Assembly (NCBI GenBank): GCA_013538675.1
Contig: JACAFJ010000004.1
Span: 1-56,517 of the forward strand
Source of the DNA: Candidatus Nitrosocaldus tengchongensis
Lineage (GTDB): Archaea > Thermoproteota > Nitrososphaeria > Nitrososphaerales > Nitrosocaldaceae
Reading direction: 5' to 3'
DNA: 56,517 nt
Shown: positions 18,777 through 27,358 of the stretch, one piece after another
Layout of the letters: the number at the start of each line of letters is the position of its first letter
Position numbering within the stretch: position 1 is the first letter of the stretch
Translations under genes and position numbers: made by a program
The notes under the pieces: generated by a model
Databases searched by the model: none
What the model was told of the DNA's origin: nothing
The model's input: only the letters and a program-made list of their open reading frames with translations

Positions 18777-18790
18777 AATATAAAATAAAT
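18777..18790 (+). promoter_or_regulatory. TATA region of the cbiD operon
   Basis: aatataaaataaat lies about 25 bases before ATG 18808. On the other strand it may also serve the divergent rio2 gene with a short leader. Confidence 0.4.
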
Positions 18791-18807
18791 AGACTAGAGT
18801 GTAAAGG

Positions 18808-20070
18808 ATGATTGATTGTATGAGCAACAGTAATAATAACAGTGTTGGTACTGATGCTAGTACTGATGCTGATGATCCCATGATGCTGAAGGAGATGGAA
18901 CAGGAGCAGGAGTTACCAGAGGAGATATTGGAGAAGAAGAGGAGAGGATTGTTGAGGACAGGTTACACAACTGGCACGTGTGCAACAGCAGCAGCAAAGG
19001 CAGCACTAATAGCGCTGATAAGCATGGGTAGAGAGTTGCCAACTAGCGTTACTGTTACTCTACCTAAGGGCAGTGAGGTTACGCTACCAGTTAAGGAGTG
19101 TATCTTTACTGCTACTTCTGCTTATGATGGTTATGCTGTATGCACAGTTGTAAAGGATGCTGGAGATGATCCAGATGTTACACATGGTGCAGAGATAGTT
19201 GCTAGGGTTGAGTGGCTAGATGGTGAGCCTGAGAGGATAGAGGTTACAGGGGGCAAGGGTGTAGGGATAGTAACAAAGCCAGGGCTAGGGTTAGAGATAG
19301 GGAAGCATGCAATAAACCCTACACCCATGCGCATGATAACCAATGCTGTTAGAGAGGTTGCATCTGAGCATCTTAAGAGCAAGGGTGTGAAGGTTACAAT
19401 ATCAGTGCCTAGGGGAGAGGAGTTGGCAAAGCAGACAGATAACCCAAGGCTTGGTATAGTTGGGGGTATAAGCATCCTAGGCACTACAGGGATTGTTGTA
19501 CCATACTCAACAGCATCATTTGCAGCAAGCATAAGACAGTGTATAGATGTTGCAGTTGCCATGCATGATGATACCATAGTGTTAACAACTGGAGGTAGGA
19601 GCGAGGATTTTGCTAAGCGTATTATGCCCAACCTTCCAGAGCACTGCTTTGTGCAGATGGGCGATTTTGTTGCATACTCTGTAAGACAGGCTGCGATGAA
19701 GGGTATAAGGCATATAGTAGTTGCTGGGTTCATAGGCAAGCTCTCAAAGGTAGCAAAGGGTGTGAAGCAGACACATGTCAAGGGCTCACATGTAGATATG
19801 GAGTTCCTTGCAGATGTTGCTAGAGACTGCTGTAATGCAAACCATGAACTCCAAGAGAGGATAAGGAGTGCAAATACTGCAAGGCATGTTATGGAGATCG
19901 TTATGGAGAGCAGGTTGGAAGGTTACTTCAATACGCTATGCAGCAAGGTATGTGAGAGGCTAAGTTCGTATATAGATGGTAGGGCAGGTGTAGAGTGTAT
20001 AATGTTTGATTTCGATGGCAAGATAATAGGCAGGGCAAGTATGAGCATGAAGGAGGTTCGTGCAGTATGA
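18808..20070 (+). CDS. cbiD: cobalt-precorrin-5B C1-methyltransferase
   Basis: CbiD methylates C1 of the corrin ring with S-adenosylmethionine in the anaerobic (early cobalt) cobalamin pathway. The family start LLRTGYTTGTCATAAAKAAL appears near residue 49. Further family stretches are NPRLGIVGGISILGTTGIV, VLTTGGRSEDFAKR and HIVVAGFIGKLSKVAKG. A low-complexity acidic leader of about 45 residues (Asn/Asp/Glu/Gln-rich) precedes the conserved part, so a later start is conceivable, though no better candidate codon is evident. It is the first gene of the cbiD-cbiG-cbiX-cbiC unit. Its stop overlaps the cbiG start by four bases. Confidence 0.93.
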   Translation: MIDCMSNSNNNSVGTDASTDADDPMMLKEMEQEQELPEEILEKKRRGLLRTGYTTGTCATAAAKAALIALISMGRELPTSVTVTLPKGSEVTLPVKECIFTATSAYDGYAVCTVVKDAGDDPDVTHGAEIVARVEWLDGEPERIEVTGGKGVGIVTKPGLGLEIGKHAINPTPMRMITNAVREVASEHLKSKGVKVTISVPRGEELAKQTDNPRLGIVGGISILGTTGIVVPYSTASFAASIRQCIDVAVAMHDDTIVLTTGGRSEDFAKRIMPNLPEHCFVQMGDFVAYSVRQAAMKGIRHIVVAGFIGKLSKVAKGVKQTHVKGSHVDMEFLADVARDCCNANHELQERIRSANTARHVMEIVMESRLEGYFNTLCSKVCERLSSYIDGRAGVECIMFDFDGKIIGRASMSMKEVRAV

Positions 20071-21233
20071 ACAACTCCAATAGCGTTGGGAATGATGATA
20101 GGGAGATGAAGAGGAGGAGAGTTGCTATAGTAGCAATAACAAAGCATGGGATAGAGATAGCATGTAGGTTGAAGAAGACCATGAATGAATGGGATATCTA
20201 TGCTCCAGAGAAGTTCAGGGCAGGAATAGGTGATGATGAGAGCGTTGAGGTGAACTGGTACACTGAGCCTAGCACAGCACTAATGGCAAGGCTCTTCAAC
20301 TCATACAACGCTCTAATCTGCATATTCTCTCTTGGTGCAGTGATAAGGATGATCGCCCCATACATAAGGGATAAGAGAAGTGATCCTGCTGTGCTTGTTA
20401 TAGATGATACAGCAAGATTCGTAATAAGCGCACTCTCAGGCCATATAGGAGGGGCAAATGCATTGGCAAGGCTAGTAGCAAGGATACTTAACTCTACCCC
20501 TGTTATAACAACAGCAGCAGATGTGAATGAGACTATAGCGGTTGATCTACTAGGTAGTGAGTTTGGATGGCGTATAGATGAGGTTAGTGAACATAACATA
20601 ACCATGATGAGCGCTGCCATGGTAAATGAGGAGCCAATAGGCATATACCAAGATGCTGGTGAGCATGGATGGTGGAATGGTAAAGAGTTGCCAAGGAATG
20701 TGAGGGTATTCAAGAGCATCGATGAGTTGTATACCTCGGGGCTTAAAGCACTTCTAATAACTGATAGGCTCATAGACCCTAGATATGGTGAACTCCTTGC
20801 TAGAGCAGTTGTTTATAGACCGAAGAGCCTAGTTGTAGGACTAGGGCTACACTGGGATACAAGTAGTGATGAGATAGCAAGAGGTGTAGAGCATGCATTC
20901 AAGGATGCCATGTTGAGCATGCACTCAATAAAGTGCATAGCAACCCTCGAGAGAGGGTATGAGATAATTGGTTTGAAAGAGTTCAGCGAGCATGCAAAGA
21001 TACCTGTTGAGTACTACAGCAAGGAGCAACTTGCATCCATACAAGTGCCTAACCCATCAAACCTAGTGAGGATGTATGAAGGGACTCCTAGCGTTGCAGA
21101 GGCAGCAGCACTTGCAGGTACAAGGGGTAAGGGCGAGTTGGTTATGCAGAAGCGCAAGTTCCCCCCTAACCTTACGGTTGCTGTTGCAAGGATTAAATAC
21201 GATGAGAGTGATGTGCAAGGGCAGGTAGGCTAG
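20067..21233 (+). CDS. cbiG: cobalt-precorrin-5A hydrolase
   Basis: CbiG opens the delta-lactone of cobalt-precorrin-5A and releases acetaldehyde during ring contraction. The 388 residues show the N-terminal domain (VAIVAITKHGIEIACRLKK), the central motif IRMIAPYIRDKRSDPAVLVIDD with SALSGHIGGANALAR, and the C-terminal CbiG domain (LVVGLGLHWDTSSDEIARGVEHAF). Here family members usually read GxGCxxG; the cysteine position is replaced by LHW. The gene overlaps cbiD by four bases, which suggests translational coupling of two consecutive pathway steps. Confidence 0.92.
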   Translation: MNNSNSVGNDDREMKRRRVAIVAITKHGIEIACRLKKTMNEWDIYAPEKFRAGIGDDESVEVNWYTEPSTALMARLFNSYNALICIFSLGAVIRMIAPYIRDKRSDPAVLVIDDTARFVISALSGHIGGANALARLVARILNSTPVITTAADVNETIAVDLLGSEFGWRIDEVSEHNITMMSAAMVNEEPIGIYQDAGEHGWWNGKELPRNVRVFKSIDELYTSGLKALLITDRLIDPRYGELLARAVVYRPKSLVVGLGLHWDTSSDEIARGVEHAFKDAMLSMHSIKCIATLERGYEIIGLKEFSEHAKIPVEYYSKEQLASIQVPNPSNLVRMYEGTPSVAEAAALAGTRGKGELVMQKRKFPPNLTVAVARIKYDESDVQGQVG

Positions 21234-21291
21234 CTATGTCTATGGTGTTAGTTGCAGTAGTAATTGCAGTAGCAATAGGTAGGCGATCCAG

Positions 21292-22092
21292 ATGATGAGG
21301 AATGGTATAATCCTTATAGATAGAGGGAGTAACGATTCAGATGTACTTTTAGAACTGGAGGAGTTGTGTGCATTGGTTAAGGATGAGTGTGCATGTGAGC
21401 ATGTTACATTCGCACTCCTAGAGGTTACTTCACCAACGATAGAGGATGCATTCCTAGACTCTCTAGGCTATGGTGTAGAGCATCTAACTATAGTGCCATA
21501 CTTCCTCTATCCAGGCTTGAAGATGAAGGTTGCTGTAAGTAAGAGCGTAAAGGTAGCAAGGGAGTTAGGTGTCGAGTTTACGGTAACAGATTGCCTGAAC
21601 TACCATAATCAGTTGATAGAACTTGTCAGGGCAAGGATAGATGAGGCTAGGATGATGATGAAGAAGATGAGGAGTAATAGTAGCACTGGCAATGCCTACA
21701 TTGAGGATGAGGAGTGCGATGTCCTTCTCATAGGTCATGGGAGTAGTGATCATGATGCAAGGAGGGTATTCAGGCTCATAGGGGATAGGCTCAAGCAGTA
21801 CTACAGGAGTCTTGGGATATGCTTCCTTGAGTTGGATGAGCCAGACATCCATGATGGTATAAGGATTATGCTTGAGAGAGAGCCTAAACTACTGATACTC
21901 ATGCCATACTTCCTCCACAACGGGGAGCATATGAAGCATGATATAAGGGAGGATATAGAGAAAGCATTGGAGGAGTTCAAGCCATCCTGCAGTGTTATAA
22001 TGGCCAAACATCTAGGAGTCGATAGGAGGATAGCCAAGGTTATAATGGAGAGGGTTAGGGAGGCCAAGCAAGTAAGAAGTAGACAAGGCTAG
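21292..22092 (+). CDS. cbiX: sirohydrochlorin cobaltochelatase, two-domain CbiX
   Basis: CbiX inserts cobalt into sirohydrochlorin, the entry to anaerobic cobalamin synthesis. The 266 residues form two tandem chelatase-like domains. The C-terminal half keeps the catalytic pattern: LLIGHGSSDHDARR near residue 146, and MPYFLHNGEHMKHDI near 204 with the second His. The N-terminal half has the same layout, but IDRGSNDSD replaces the GHGS motif and FLYPGLKMKV lacks the second His, so it probably cannot chelate metal. A Met/Asn-rich linker (about residues 120-140) joins the halves. It lies 58 bases after cbiG and 24 before cbiC. Confidence 0.87.
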   Translation: MMRNGIILIDRGSNDSDVLLELEELCALVKDECACEHVTFALLEVTSPTIEDAFLDSLGYGVEHLTIVPYFLYPGLKMKVAVSKSVKVARELGVEFTVTDCLNYHNQLIELVRARIDEARMMMKKMRSNSSTGNAYIEDEECDVLLIGHGSSDHDARRVFRLIGDRLKQYYRSLGICFLELDEPDIHDGIRIMLEREPKLLILMPYFLHNGEHMKHDIREDIEKALEEFKPSCSVIMAKHLGVDRRIAKVIMERVREAKQVRSRQG

Positions 22093-22116
22093 AGTTCATA
22101 GAGGGATGGATTAAGC

Positions 22117-22776
22117 ATGACCTCAAGGGGGGATGAGATAGAGGAGAGGAGCATGCAGATCATAGAGGAAGAGGTTGGTACCTCCAAATCAAACTATAGT
22201 AGTGATGAGTGGATGGTAGTAAGGAGGGTTATACATGCTACTGCTGATTTTGATTACGTTAGAAGCAAGGAGGACTCAATAGTATTCAGCAGTAATGCCA
22301 TAGCAAGTGCATTACTTGCTATAGAGAGCAGGTGTAGCATAGTATGTGATACAGATATAATCCCTGCAGCACTAAACAAGAACGCAATTCATACTTTAGG
22401 ATTAAAGTGTATAAGCAGGATATCTGATCCATCGATAGTAGAGGAGGCTAGGAGGAGCAACAGGACTAGGGCAGAGGTAGCAATGAGAGCGATGCAGGAT
22501 CAAATAAGCAATGGTGGTATAGTTGCAGTAGGCAATGCACCAACAGCACTCTATGAACTTATAAGGATGGTAAGGGATGGTAACGTCAAGCCCATGCTGG
22601 TTATAGCACTACCAGTTGGGTTTGTATCTGCTGTTGAGAGCAAGATAGCATTTATAGGAACTGCAGAAGATCATGGTATAGAGTATATATCAAATAGGGG
22701 AAGGAAGGGAGGGAGTACTGTAGTAGCATCGATACTCAATGCACTCTTCAAACTGTACATACAAAATAGGAGGTGA
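22117..22776 (+). CDS. cbiC: cobalt-precorrin-8 methylmutase
   Basis: CbiC shifts the methyl group from C11 to C12 and yields cobyrinate. The 219-residue protein has the family features: VVRRVIHATADFDY near residue 31 with the catalytic His, SIVCDTDIIPAALN, VAVGNAPTALYELI, and PVGFVSAVESK near 170. A polar leader of about 25 residues precedes the conserved core. It is the last gene of the cbiDGXC unit and converges with cbiA, whose product acts on cobyrinate next. Confidence 0.92.
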   Translation: MTSRGDEIEERSMQIIEEEVGTSKSNYSSDEWMVVRRVIHATADFDYVRSKEDSIVFSSNAIASALLAIESRCSIVCDTDIIPAALNKNAIHTLGLKCISRISDPSIVEEARRSNRTRAEVAMRAMQDQISNGGIVAVGNAPTALYELIRMVRDGNVKPMLVIALPVGFVSAVESKIAFIGTAEDHGIEYISNRGRKGGSTVVASILNALFKLYIQNRR

Positions 22777-22806
22777 TGTAGGTTTGAGTAGAGATCGATC
22801 AATAGA

Positions 22807-24291
22807 TCATCTCGCTGAGTATCTCCTGCATGAGTATATGAACGTTTCAACCAGACTCTTGCGTGAGAAGTGTAGATGCATGTATGATGCAAGTGTATTC
22901 TGCATTATGAACCCATCCCTCTTACCATCAACCCCCTTGCCTCTTAGCATCTCATATGCAAACCTACTATCCCCTGCTATATCAGCAAGGGTTGAGTAGT
23001 GGAACTCATGCCCTCTAACCATACTACCAGGATCAGCAATTATACATGATGGGGCATCTACCCTAGCCTCCGTATAGTTCAATGTAAGCCTCCTATCCAT
23101 TATAGTATCTGCATCTATGAGCCCAACCATATTGTACTTTGAGCCATCAGTATCTGTTATGCTCCTGCTCAAGTACATGAGCCCTCCACACTCAGCATAG
23201 ATTGGCATGCCATCCTCAGCATTATCCTTTACTCTCTTCATCATCTCTGCATTACTTGCAAGCATGGATGCTAGGACCTCTGGGAAGCCTCCCCCTATGT
23301 AGAGACCATCGCACTCTGGAGGCTCCTCATCCTTTATGGGGCTGAAGTACACTACTCTAGCATACCTTGAGAGCATCTCCAAGTTATCAGCATAGTAGAA
23401 GTTGAATGATTCATCAAGTGCAACACCTATGATAACATCCTTCCTTGAATATGAATGGTCTACTACTACTGCATCATCATCATTATCTACCTCTACCCTT
23501 TCATGTTTGAGCCTTGATGATGATGATGCACTCCTTGCAATATCAAGTATCCCATCAACATTGATATACTCGCTAACATACCTTGCAGTTGCCAATGCAT
23601 CATCCCTAGCCTTGCTACTCTCATATGTTGGTACAAGCCCAAGGTGCCTCTCCTTCAATCTTGTATCCTTGTTACGCCTCACAATACCAAGCACTGGTAT
23701 ACCCTTCTGCTCAAGCGCATCCAAGCAGTACCTAGCATGTCTATCCCCTGCTACGTTGTTGAGTATAACGCCCTTAACCTTAACCTCTCTGTTGAATTCT
23801 ATGAACCCTAAAGCCATGGCAGCAACAGATCTAGCTGCCTTGCTTGCATCTATAACAAGTATAACTGGGCTATCGAGCAGGGTAGCAATGTATGCAGTAC
23901 TGGCATAATCATCAATACCAGATAGGCCATCGTAGAGTCCCATAACCCCTTCTATCACTGCTATCTCTGCATTACTTGTATGCATTGAGTTGATGAAGCT
24001 CTCGACTACACCATCCTCACCCATGAGCCAAGGATCTAGGTTCCTGCTTGCTACTCCAGTTACACTTGTATGGTATGATGGGTCTATGTAATCAGGCCCA
24101 ACCTTGAAGCCTTGAACTTTATAACCCTTCTCCTTAAGGGCATACATTATACCTATTGTTATACTAGTCTTGCCTACACCGCTGCTAGTCCCTGCTATGA
24201 CTACTCTTGCATGCCTCTGCTTCATACTATTGTTATTATTGTTATTATTATTCTGCCATGCGTCATCTTTATCAGTACTCATATTACTCAT
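22807..24291 (-). CDS. cbiA: cobyrinate a,c-diamide synthase
   Basis: The enzyme amidates the a and c carboxylates of cobyrinate using glutamine and ATP. The N-terminal dethiobiotin-synthetase-like ATPase domain shows AGTSSGVGKTSITIGIMYAL and VGPDYIDPSYH. The C-terminal class I glutamine amidotransferase domain has the nucleophile in YAECGGLMYLS and a downstream GHEFHYS histidine. ATG 24306 lies only about 10 bases from the TATA element, so ATG 24291 is preferred; it gives 494 residues. An Asn run (NNNNNNNNS) near the N-terminus is encoded by AAT/AAC repeats. It converges with cbiC and is divergent from cobO. Confidence 0.93.
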   Translation of the reverse strand: MSNMSTDKDDAWQNNNNNNNNSMKQRHARVVIAGTSSGVGKTSITIGIMYALKEKGYKVQGFKVGPDYIDPSYHTSVTGVASRNLDPWLMGEDGVVESFINSMHTSNAEIAVIEGVMGLYDGLSGIDDYASTAYIATLLDSPVILVIDASKAARSVAAMALGFIEFNREVKVKGVILNNVAGDRHARYCLDALEQKGIPVLGIVRRNKDTRLKERHLGLVPTYESSKARDDALATARYVSEYINVDGILDIARSASSSSRLKHERVEVDNDDDAVVVDHSYSRKDVIIGVALDESFNFYYADNLEMLSRYARVVYFSPIKDEEPPECDGLYIGGGFPEVLASMLASNAEMMKRVKDNAEDGMPIYAECGGLMYLSRSITDTDGSKYNMVGLIDADTIMDRRLTLNYTEARVDAPSCIIADPGSMVRGHEFHYSTLADIAGDSRFAYEMLRGKGVDGKRDGFIMQNTLASYMHLHFSRKSLVETFIYSCRRYSAR

Positions 24292-24308
24292 GCTTTGAAT
24301 GAGCATGG

Positions 24309-24321
24309 TTTTTATTTAAAC
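24309..24321. promoter_or_regulatory. shared TATA region of cbiA and cobO
   Basis: TTTTTATTTAAAC reads as TTTAAATA on the minus strand, about 25 bases from cbiA ATG 24291. On the plus strand it is about 29 bases from cobO TTG 24347. Two cobalamin genes are thus driven divergently from one short element. Confidence 0.5.
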
Positions 24322-24346
24322 TTCAAGTATCCATAGCGGTCTTGAG

Positions 24347-24967
24347 TTGAGAGATGTAGGGAGAGAAGAGAATGATGGCGGTGATGATAAGGGTACAGTA
24401 ATACATGATGAAGGGGCTGATGATACCAGAAGGGCATCAAGGAGAGGCCTTGTAATAGTCTACACTGGTAATGGCAAAGGCAAGACTACAGCAGCATTGG
24501 GCATGGCATTACGTGCTGTAGGCCATGGGATGAGAGTAGTTATGGTGCAGTTCATCAAGGGTTCTTGGCACTATGGTGAGATGGATAGTGCAATGAGGTT
24601 AAGGCCAGAGTTCAATCTTATAACTGTTGGTAGGGGTTTCGTAGGGATAGTGGATGATGATCTACCAAGAGAGGTGCATGTTGCTGCTGCTAGAGAAGCG
24701 CTAAAGGTTAGTAGGGAATTGTTACTATCTAACATGTATGATATAGTTATATTGGATGAGGTTAACTACGCTGTAAAGTTAGGGCTTATAAGCGTAGAGA
24801 ATGTATTGGATCTAATAAAGGTTAGGCCATACAGCACAACCCTAGTGCTTACAGGCAACTATGCAGATGAAAGGGTTATAGATATGGCTGATCTTGTAAC
24901 TGAGATGAGGGAGATCAAACATCCATTCAAGAAGGGTATAAGGGCACTCAAGGGAGTTGATTTTTAG
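24347..24967 (+). CDS. cobO: cob(I)alamin adenosyltransferase, CobO/BtuR type
   Basis: The enzyme transfers the adenosyl group of ATP to cob(I)alamin or its precursors. The core begins at about residue 32 with VIVYTGNGKGKTTAALGMA, the P-loop. MVQFIKGSWHYGEMD, IVILDEVNYAVKLG and the end TEMREIKHPFKKGI follow as in the family. An acidic leader of about 30 residues precedes the core. No ATG is available for the leader; TTG 24347 is supported by TATA spacing. It diverges from cbiA. Confidence 0.92.
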   Translation: MRDVGREENDGGDDKGTVIHDEGADDTRRASRRGLVIVYTGNGKGKTTAALGMALRAVGHGMRVVMVQFIKGSWHYGEMDSAMRLRPEFNLITVGRGFVGIVDDDLPREVHVAAAREALKVSRELLLSNMYDIVILDEVNYAVKLGLISVENVLDLIKVRPYSTTLVLTGNYADERVIDMADLVTEMREIKHPFKKGIRALKGVDF

Positions 24968-24985
24968 GGTTAGTAGTAGTAGCAA

Positions 24986-24995
24986 CATTAAATTA
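24986..24995 (+). promoter_or_regulatory. TATA box of the aIF2 alpha-nop10 unit
   Basis: cattaaatta is centred 28 bases before ATG 25019. Confidence 0.5.
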
Positions 24996-25018
24996 CAGTT
25001 CTCTAGGGATGATATAGG

Positions 25019-25828
25019 ATGAGGTATCAAGAGGAGCAGGAGCTGCCTGAGGAAGGGGATCTTGTAATGGCTACTGTACAAGAGGTCTTCCCTCAAGGTG
25101 CATATGTTACGTTAGATGAGTATGATGGGATGCTTGGATTCCTTCATGTATCGGAGATAGCAACTGGATGGATAAGGAACATAGAGCATTATGTTAGGCC
25201 AAAGCAGAAGATCGTACTCAAGGTGATAAGGGTAAATAGGACAAGGAGGGAGGTTGATCTCTCGCTAAGGCAGGTTACACATGAGGAGAGGAGGCTCAAG
25301 GTAATGGAGGTAAAGAAGGCAGAGAAGGCTAGGGCATTCCTTAGCCTGATAAGGGAGAAATGCTCCAGCATAAGTGATGATGAGTTCAGTAGATGTGTTA
25401 AGATACTCAGTGATGAGTATCCATTGCTCTACGATATGTTTGAAGAGGTTGCAAGGAAGGGCGCAAAGACACTTGAGAGGTTCAACATCCCAAAGGAGAT
25501 GCTAGATGCTATACTAGAGATAAGCAGCAAGATACCCCTGCCTAGAGTAGAGGTTGGAGGCATAATGGAGATAACATGTCCTAGAGCAGATGGCATAGAT
25601 GTTATAAAGGATGTACTTACAAGTGTGGAGGGAAATAAGCATAGTGCAGATGTGAGCATAACCTATCTGGGCGCACCAAAGTACAGGCTTGTTATAAGTG
25701 CAGAGAACTTCAAGGTTGCAGAGAGGGTACTGAACTCCATCCTTCAGAGTGTGCAGAAGGGTATAGAGAAGAAGGGAGGTACATTCAAATTCACAAGAGA
25801 GGAGTCAAGGAAGGGCGTAACATCTTGA
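25019..25828 (+). CDS. eif2a: translation initiation factor aIF2 alpha
   Basis: This is the alpha subunit of the archaeal initiator-tRNA carrier aIF2. Residues 13-88 form an S1-type OB domain (GDLVMATVQEVFPQGAYVTL to REVDLSLRQV). A helical domain and a C-terminal alpha/beta domain (SVEGNKHSADVSITYLGAPK) follow, as in all archaeal orthologues. Its 269 residues match the family. It is followed after seven bases by nop10, a pairing common in archaea. The gamma subunit is encoded nearby on the other strand. Confidence 0.94.
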   Translation: MRYQEEQELPEEGDLVMATVQEVFPQGAYVTLDEYDGMLGFLHVSEIATGWIRNIEHYVRPKQKIVLKVIRVNRTRREVDLSLRQVTHEERRLKVMEVKKAEKARAFLSLIREKCSSISDDEFSRCVKILSDEYPLLYDMFEEVARKGAKTLERFNIPKEMLDAILEISSKIPLPRVEVGGIMEITCPRADGIDVIKDVLTSVEGNKHSADVSITYLGAPKYRLVISAENFKVAERVLNSILQSVQKGIEKKGGTFKFTREESRKGVTS

Positions 25829-25835
25829 TCTTGAT

Positions 25836-26081
25836 ATGAGACATCTGCTTAGGAAGTGCTTCAACTGCGATCTATACACCTTGAAGCAGGAGTGCCCAAG
25901 ATGTCATGGTATAACACACGATCCACACCCTCCAAAGTTCTCTCCAGATGATAGATATGCTAGGTATAGGATAGCAGATAGGTACAAGGGGGGAGAGGAG
26001 GAGATTGGTAGTAGTCAAAGGGAGGAGAGTACAGGGGATGTAGAAGATGTAGAAGAAGATAGGAGGTATGAAGATGTCTAG
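25836..26081 (+). CDS. nop10: H/ACA ribonucleoprotein Nop10
   Basis: Nop10 is a small zinc-binding subunit of the H/ACA complex that guides rRNA pseudouridylation. The archaeal pattern is clear: CFNCDLYTLKQECPRC at residues 8-23 with four cysteines, then PHPPKFSPDDRYARYR. The usual length is near 60. This copy has about 25 extra acidic residues at the C-terminus (SSQREESTGDVEDVEEDRR), probably disordered. It is co-transcribed with aIF2 alpha. Confidence 0.93.
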   Translation: MRHLLRKCFNCDLYTLKQECPRCHGITHDPHPPKFSPDDRYARYRIADRYKGGEEEIGSSQREESTGDVEDVEEDRRYEDV

Positions 26082-26133
26082 TCATAACGCATTCACTTGC
26101 ATGTATGTATGTATAATTGAAGTGCAACATAAC

Positions 26134-26139
26134 AAAAAA
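26134..26139 (-). terminator. T-run after the UPF0173 gene
   Basis: On the minus strand, six T residues lie about 18 bases beyond the stop codon at 26157, a plausible end for the rps6e-to-UPF0173 transcripts. Confidence 0.35.
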
Positions 26140-26156
26140 GTAGAAGGGTAACTAAA

Positions 26157-26846
26157 CTAGTAATCATCTACAGGCTTCAGTATACGGATATCGCATTCCT
26201 CCTTTCTGACCATGCTCTTGAACCTCTCAGCATCCTTCTCAGAGCCTACTATAGTGCCGTAATGCATTGGTATAGCGATCTTTGGCTTGATCATCCTCAC
26301 AGCCTCAACAGCCTCATCTGCAGTCATCACATATGTGCCACTAACAGGGAGCAATGCCACATCTATATTTGAGATGTTCCTCAACTCCTCTACAGCATCG
26401 GTATCCCCAGCATGGTATATCCTTACACCATCAACTGTAAGAACAAAACCTATCATGCCAGCATCCTTTGGATGAAATGGCTTCTTGGTATCTGGGTTTA
26501 TCTTGCTTATGTTGTATGCTGGAACAGCCTCCACTGTTATACCTTGCAGATCAACCTTATCCCATGGCTCAACTATCCTCATATCTTTAACCTTCGCACC
26601 TTTCATCCCATCTGCACAACGCTTGGTGGTAATAACCACAGTCTTATCTGCTGCTACAACCTTCTTAGCATCCTCTACGCTTAGATGGTCGAAGTGCTCA
26701 TGTGAGATGAGCAGTAGATCTGCCTTATCCCTAGCCTCCCTCTTCAGCCTATATGGATCTATGTATATAATAGCCTTGCCAGAGCTGCTTATCTTGAATG
26801 TATCATGTCCAAGCCATGCTATCCTTACACCCTTGTACTCAAGCAT
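26157..26846 (-). CDS. UPF0173 metallo-hydrolase
   Basis: The 229-residue protein is a metallo-beta-lactamase-fold hydrolase. The metal-binding motif HEHFDH is at about residues 49-54, another ligand lies in YHAGDTDAV near 142, and a third in IPMHYGT near 194. The family (UPF0173) is widespread, and its substrate is unknown. It starts leaderless from a TATA box about 26 bases upstream (26866-26877), so it can be transcribed apart from the PIN gene 42 bases upstream. Confidence 0.85.
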   Translation of the reverse strand: MLEYKGVRIAWLGHDTFKISSSGKAIIYIDPYRLKREARDKADLLLISHEHFDHLSVEDAKKVVAADKTVVITTKRCADGMKGAKVKDMRIVEPWDKVDLQGITVEAVPAYNISKINPDTKKPFHPKDAGMIGFVLTVDGVRIYHAGDTDAVEELRNISNIDVALLPVSGTYVMTADEAVEAVRMIKPKIAIPMHYGTIVGSEKDAERFKSMVRKEECDIRILKPVDDY

Positions 26847-26888
26847 GTTCTTACTTGCATTAGAATACTTAAAAACTATACTATCTAT

Positions 26889-27311
26889 CTATACTACTAT
26901 CATGGTATCATCCTGTAGCGTTACTATACCTGCACACCTACCCTTCAACCTCTTGATCATCCCTTTATCAAGGGTTGCAACGTAGCATCTAGCAGATTCA
27001 GCATGAGCAACTATAAGGTCGTCTACCGCACCCCTACCACTACTACTATTACCTTTCCTAATCTCTGCATGCTTGCTAACATCTATAATACTGAACCTGA
27101 ATCTTACATCGTTGATAATCTGTAGTGCAGCCCTAGCCTCCTTTGCTCTCTTAACACCTGCACTTTCTGCTATCCTCTCAAGTTCTCTAACAACCACATC
27201 AGGGATGAGGAACTCAACCTTGCCCAAGTTGGTTTCAAGCCTCTCAATACCCCTCACTGGCCTGTTTGCCATTGCAATGAGGAAGCTTGTATCAACTAGT
27301 ACTCTGACCAT
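26889..27311 (-). CDS. PIN-domain RNase (FCF1/UTP24-like)
   Basis: The 140-residue protein is a complete PIN domain. The acidic residues expected to bind Mg2+ or Mn2+ are Asp in VLVDTSFLI (residue 7), Glu in VVVRELERIAE, Asp-Asp in AVDDLIVAHA and Asp in VATLDKGM. Archaeal PIN proteins next to aIF2 gamma and S6e resemble eukaryotic FCF1/UTP24, which cleaves pre-rRNA. That role is inferred from context. A free-standing VapC toxin is less likely, as no antitoxin gene is beside it. It follows the aIF2 gamma gene by 47 bases. Confidence 0.82.
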   Translation of the reverse strand: MVRVLVDTSFLIAMANRPVRGIERLETNLGKVEFLIPDVVVRELERIAESAGVKRAKEARAALQIINDVRFRFSIIDVSKHAEIRKGNSSSGRGAVDDLIVAHAESARCYVATLDKGMIKRLKGRCAGIVTLQDDTMIVV

Positions 27312-27358
27312 ACCATCTCATTTAATAACCTTGTAACGAACCAATGAGCCCTTATTAT

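Noticed and set aside
19131-19781. 216-residue minus-strand ORF
   Set aside because: It is wholly antisense to cbiD, a clear family member; long shadow ORFs are common at this base composition.
20067-24967. Cobalamin genes as a newly acquired island
   Set aside because: Base and codon use match the neighbours, there are no mobile elements, and thaumarchaea are known to make cobalamin.
26889-27311. PIN protein as a VapC toxin
   Set aside because: No antitoxin-like gene lies beside it, and it sits in the S6e-aIF2 gamma cluster, which fits an RNA-processing PIN protein better.
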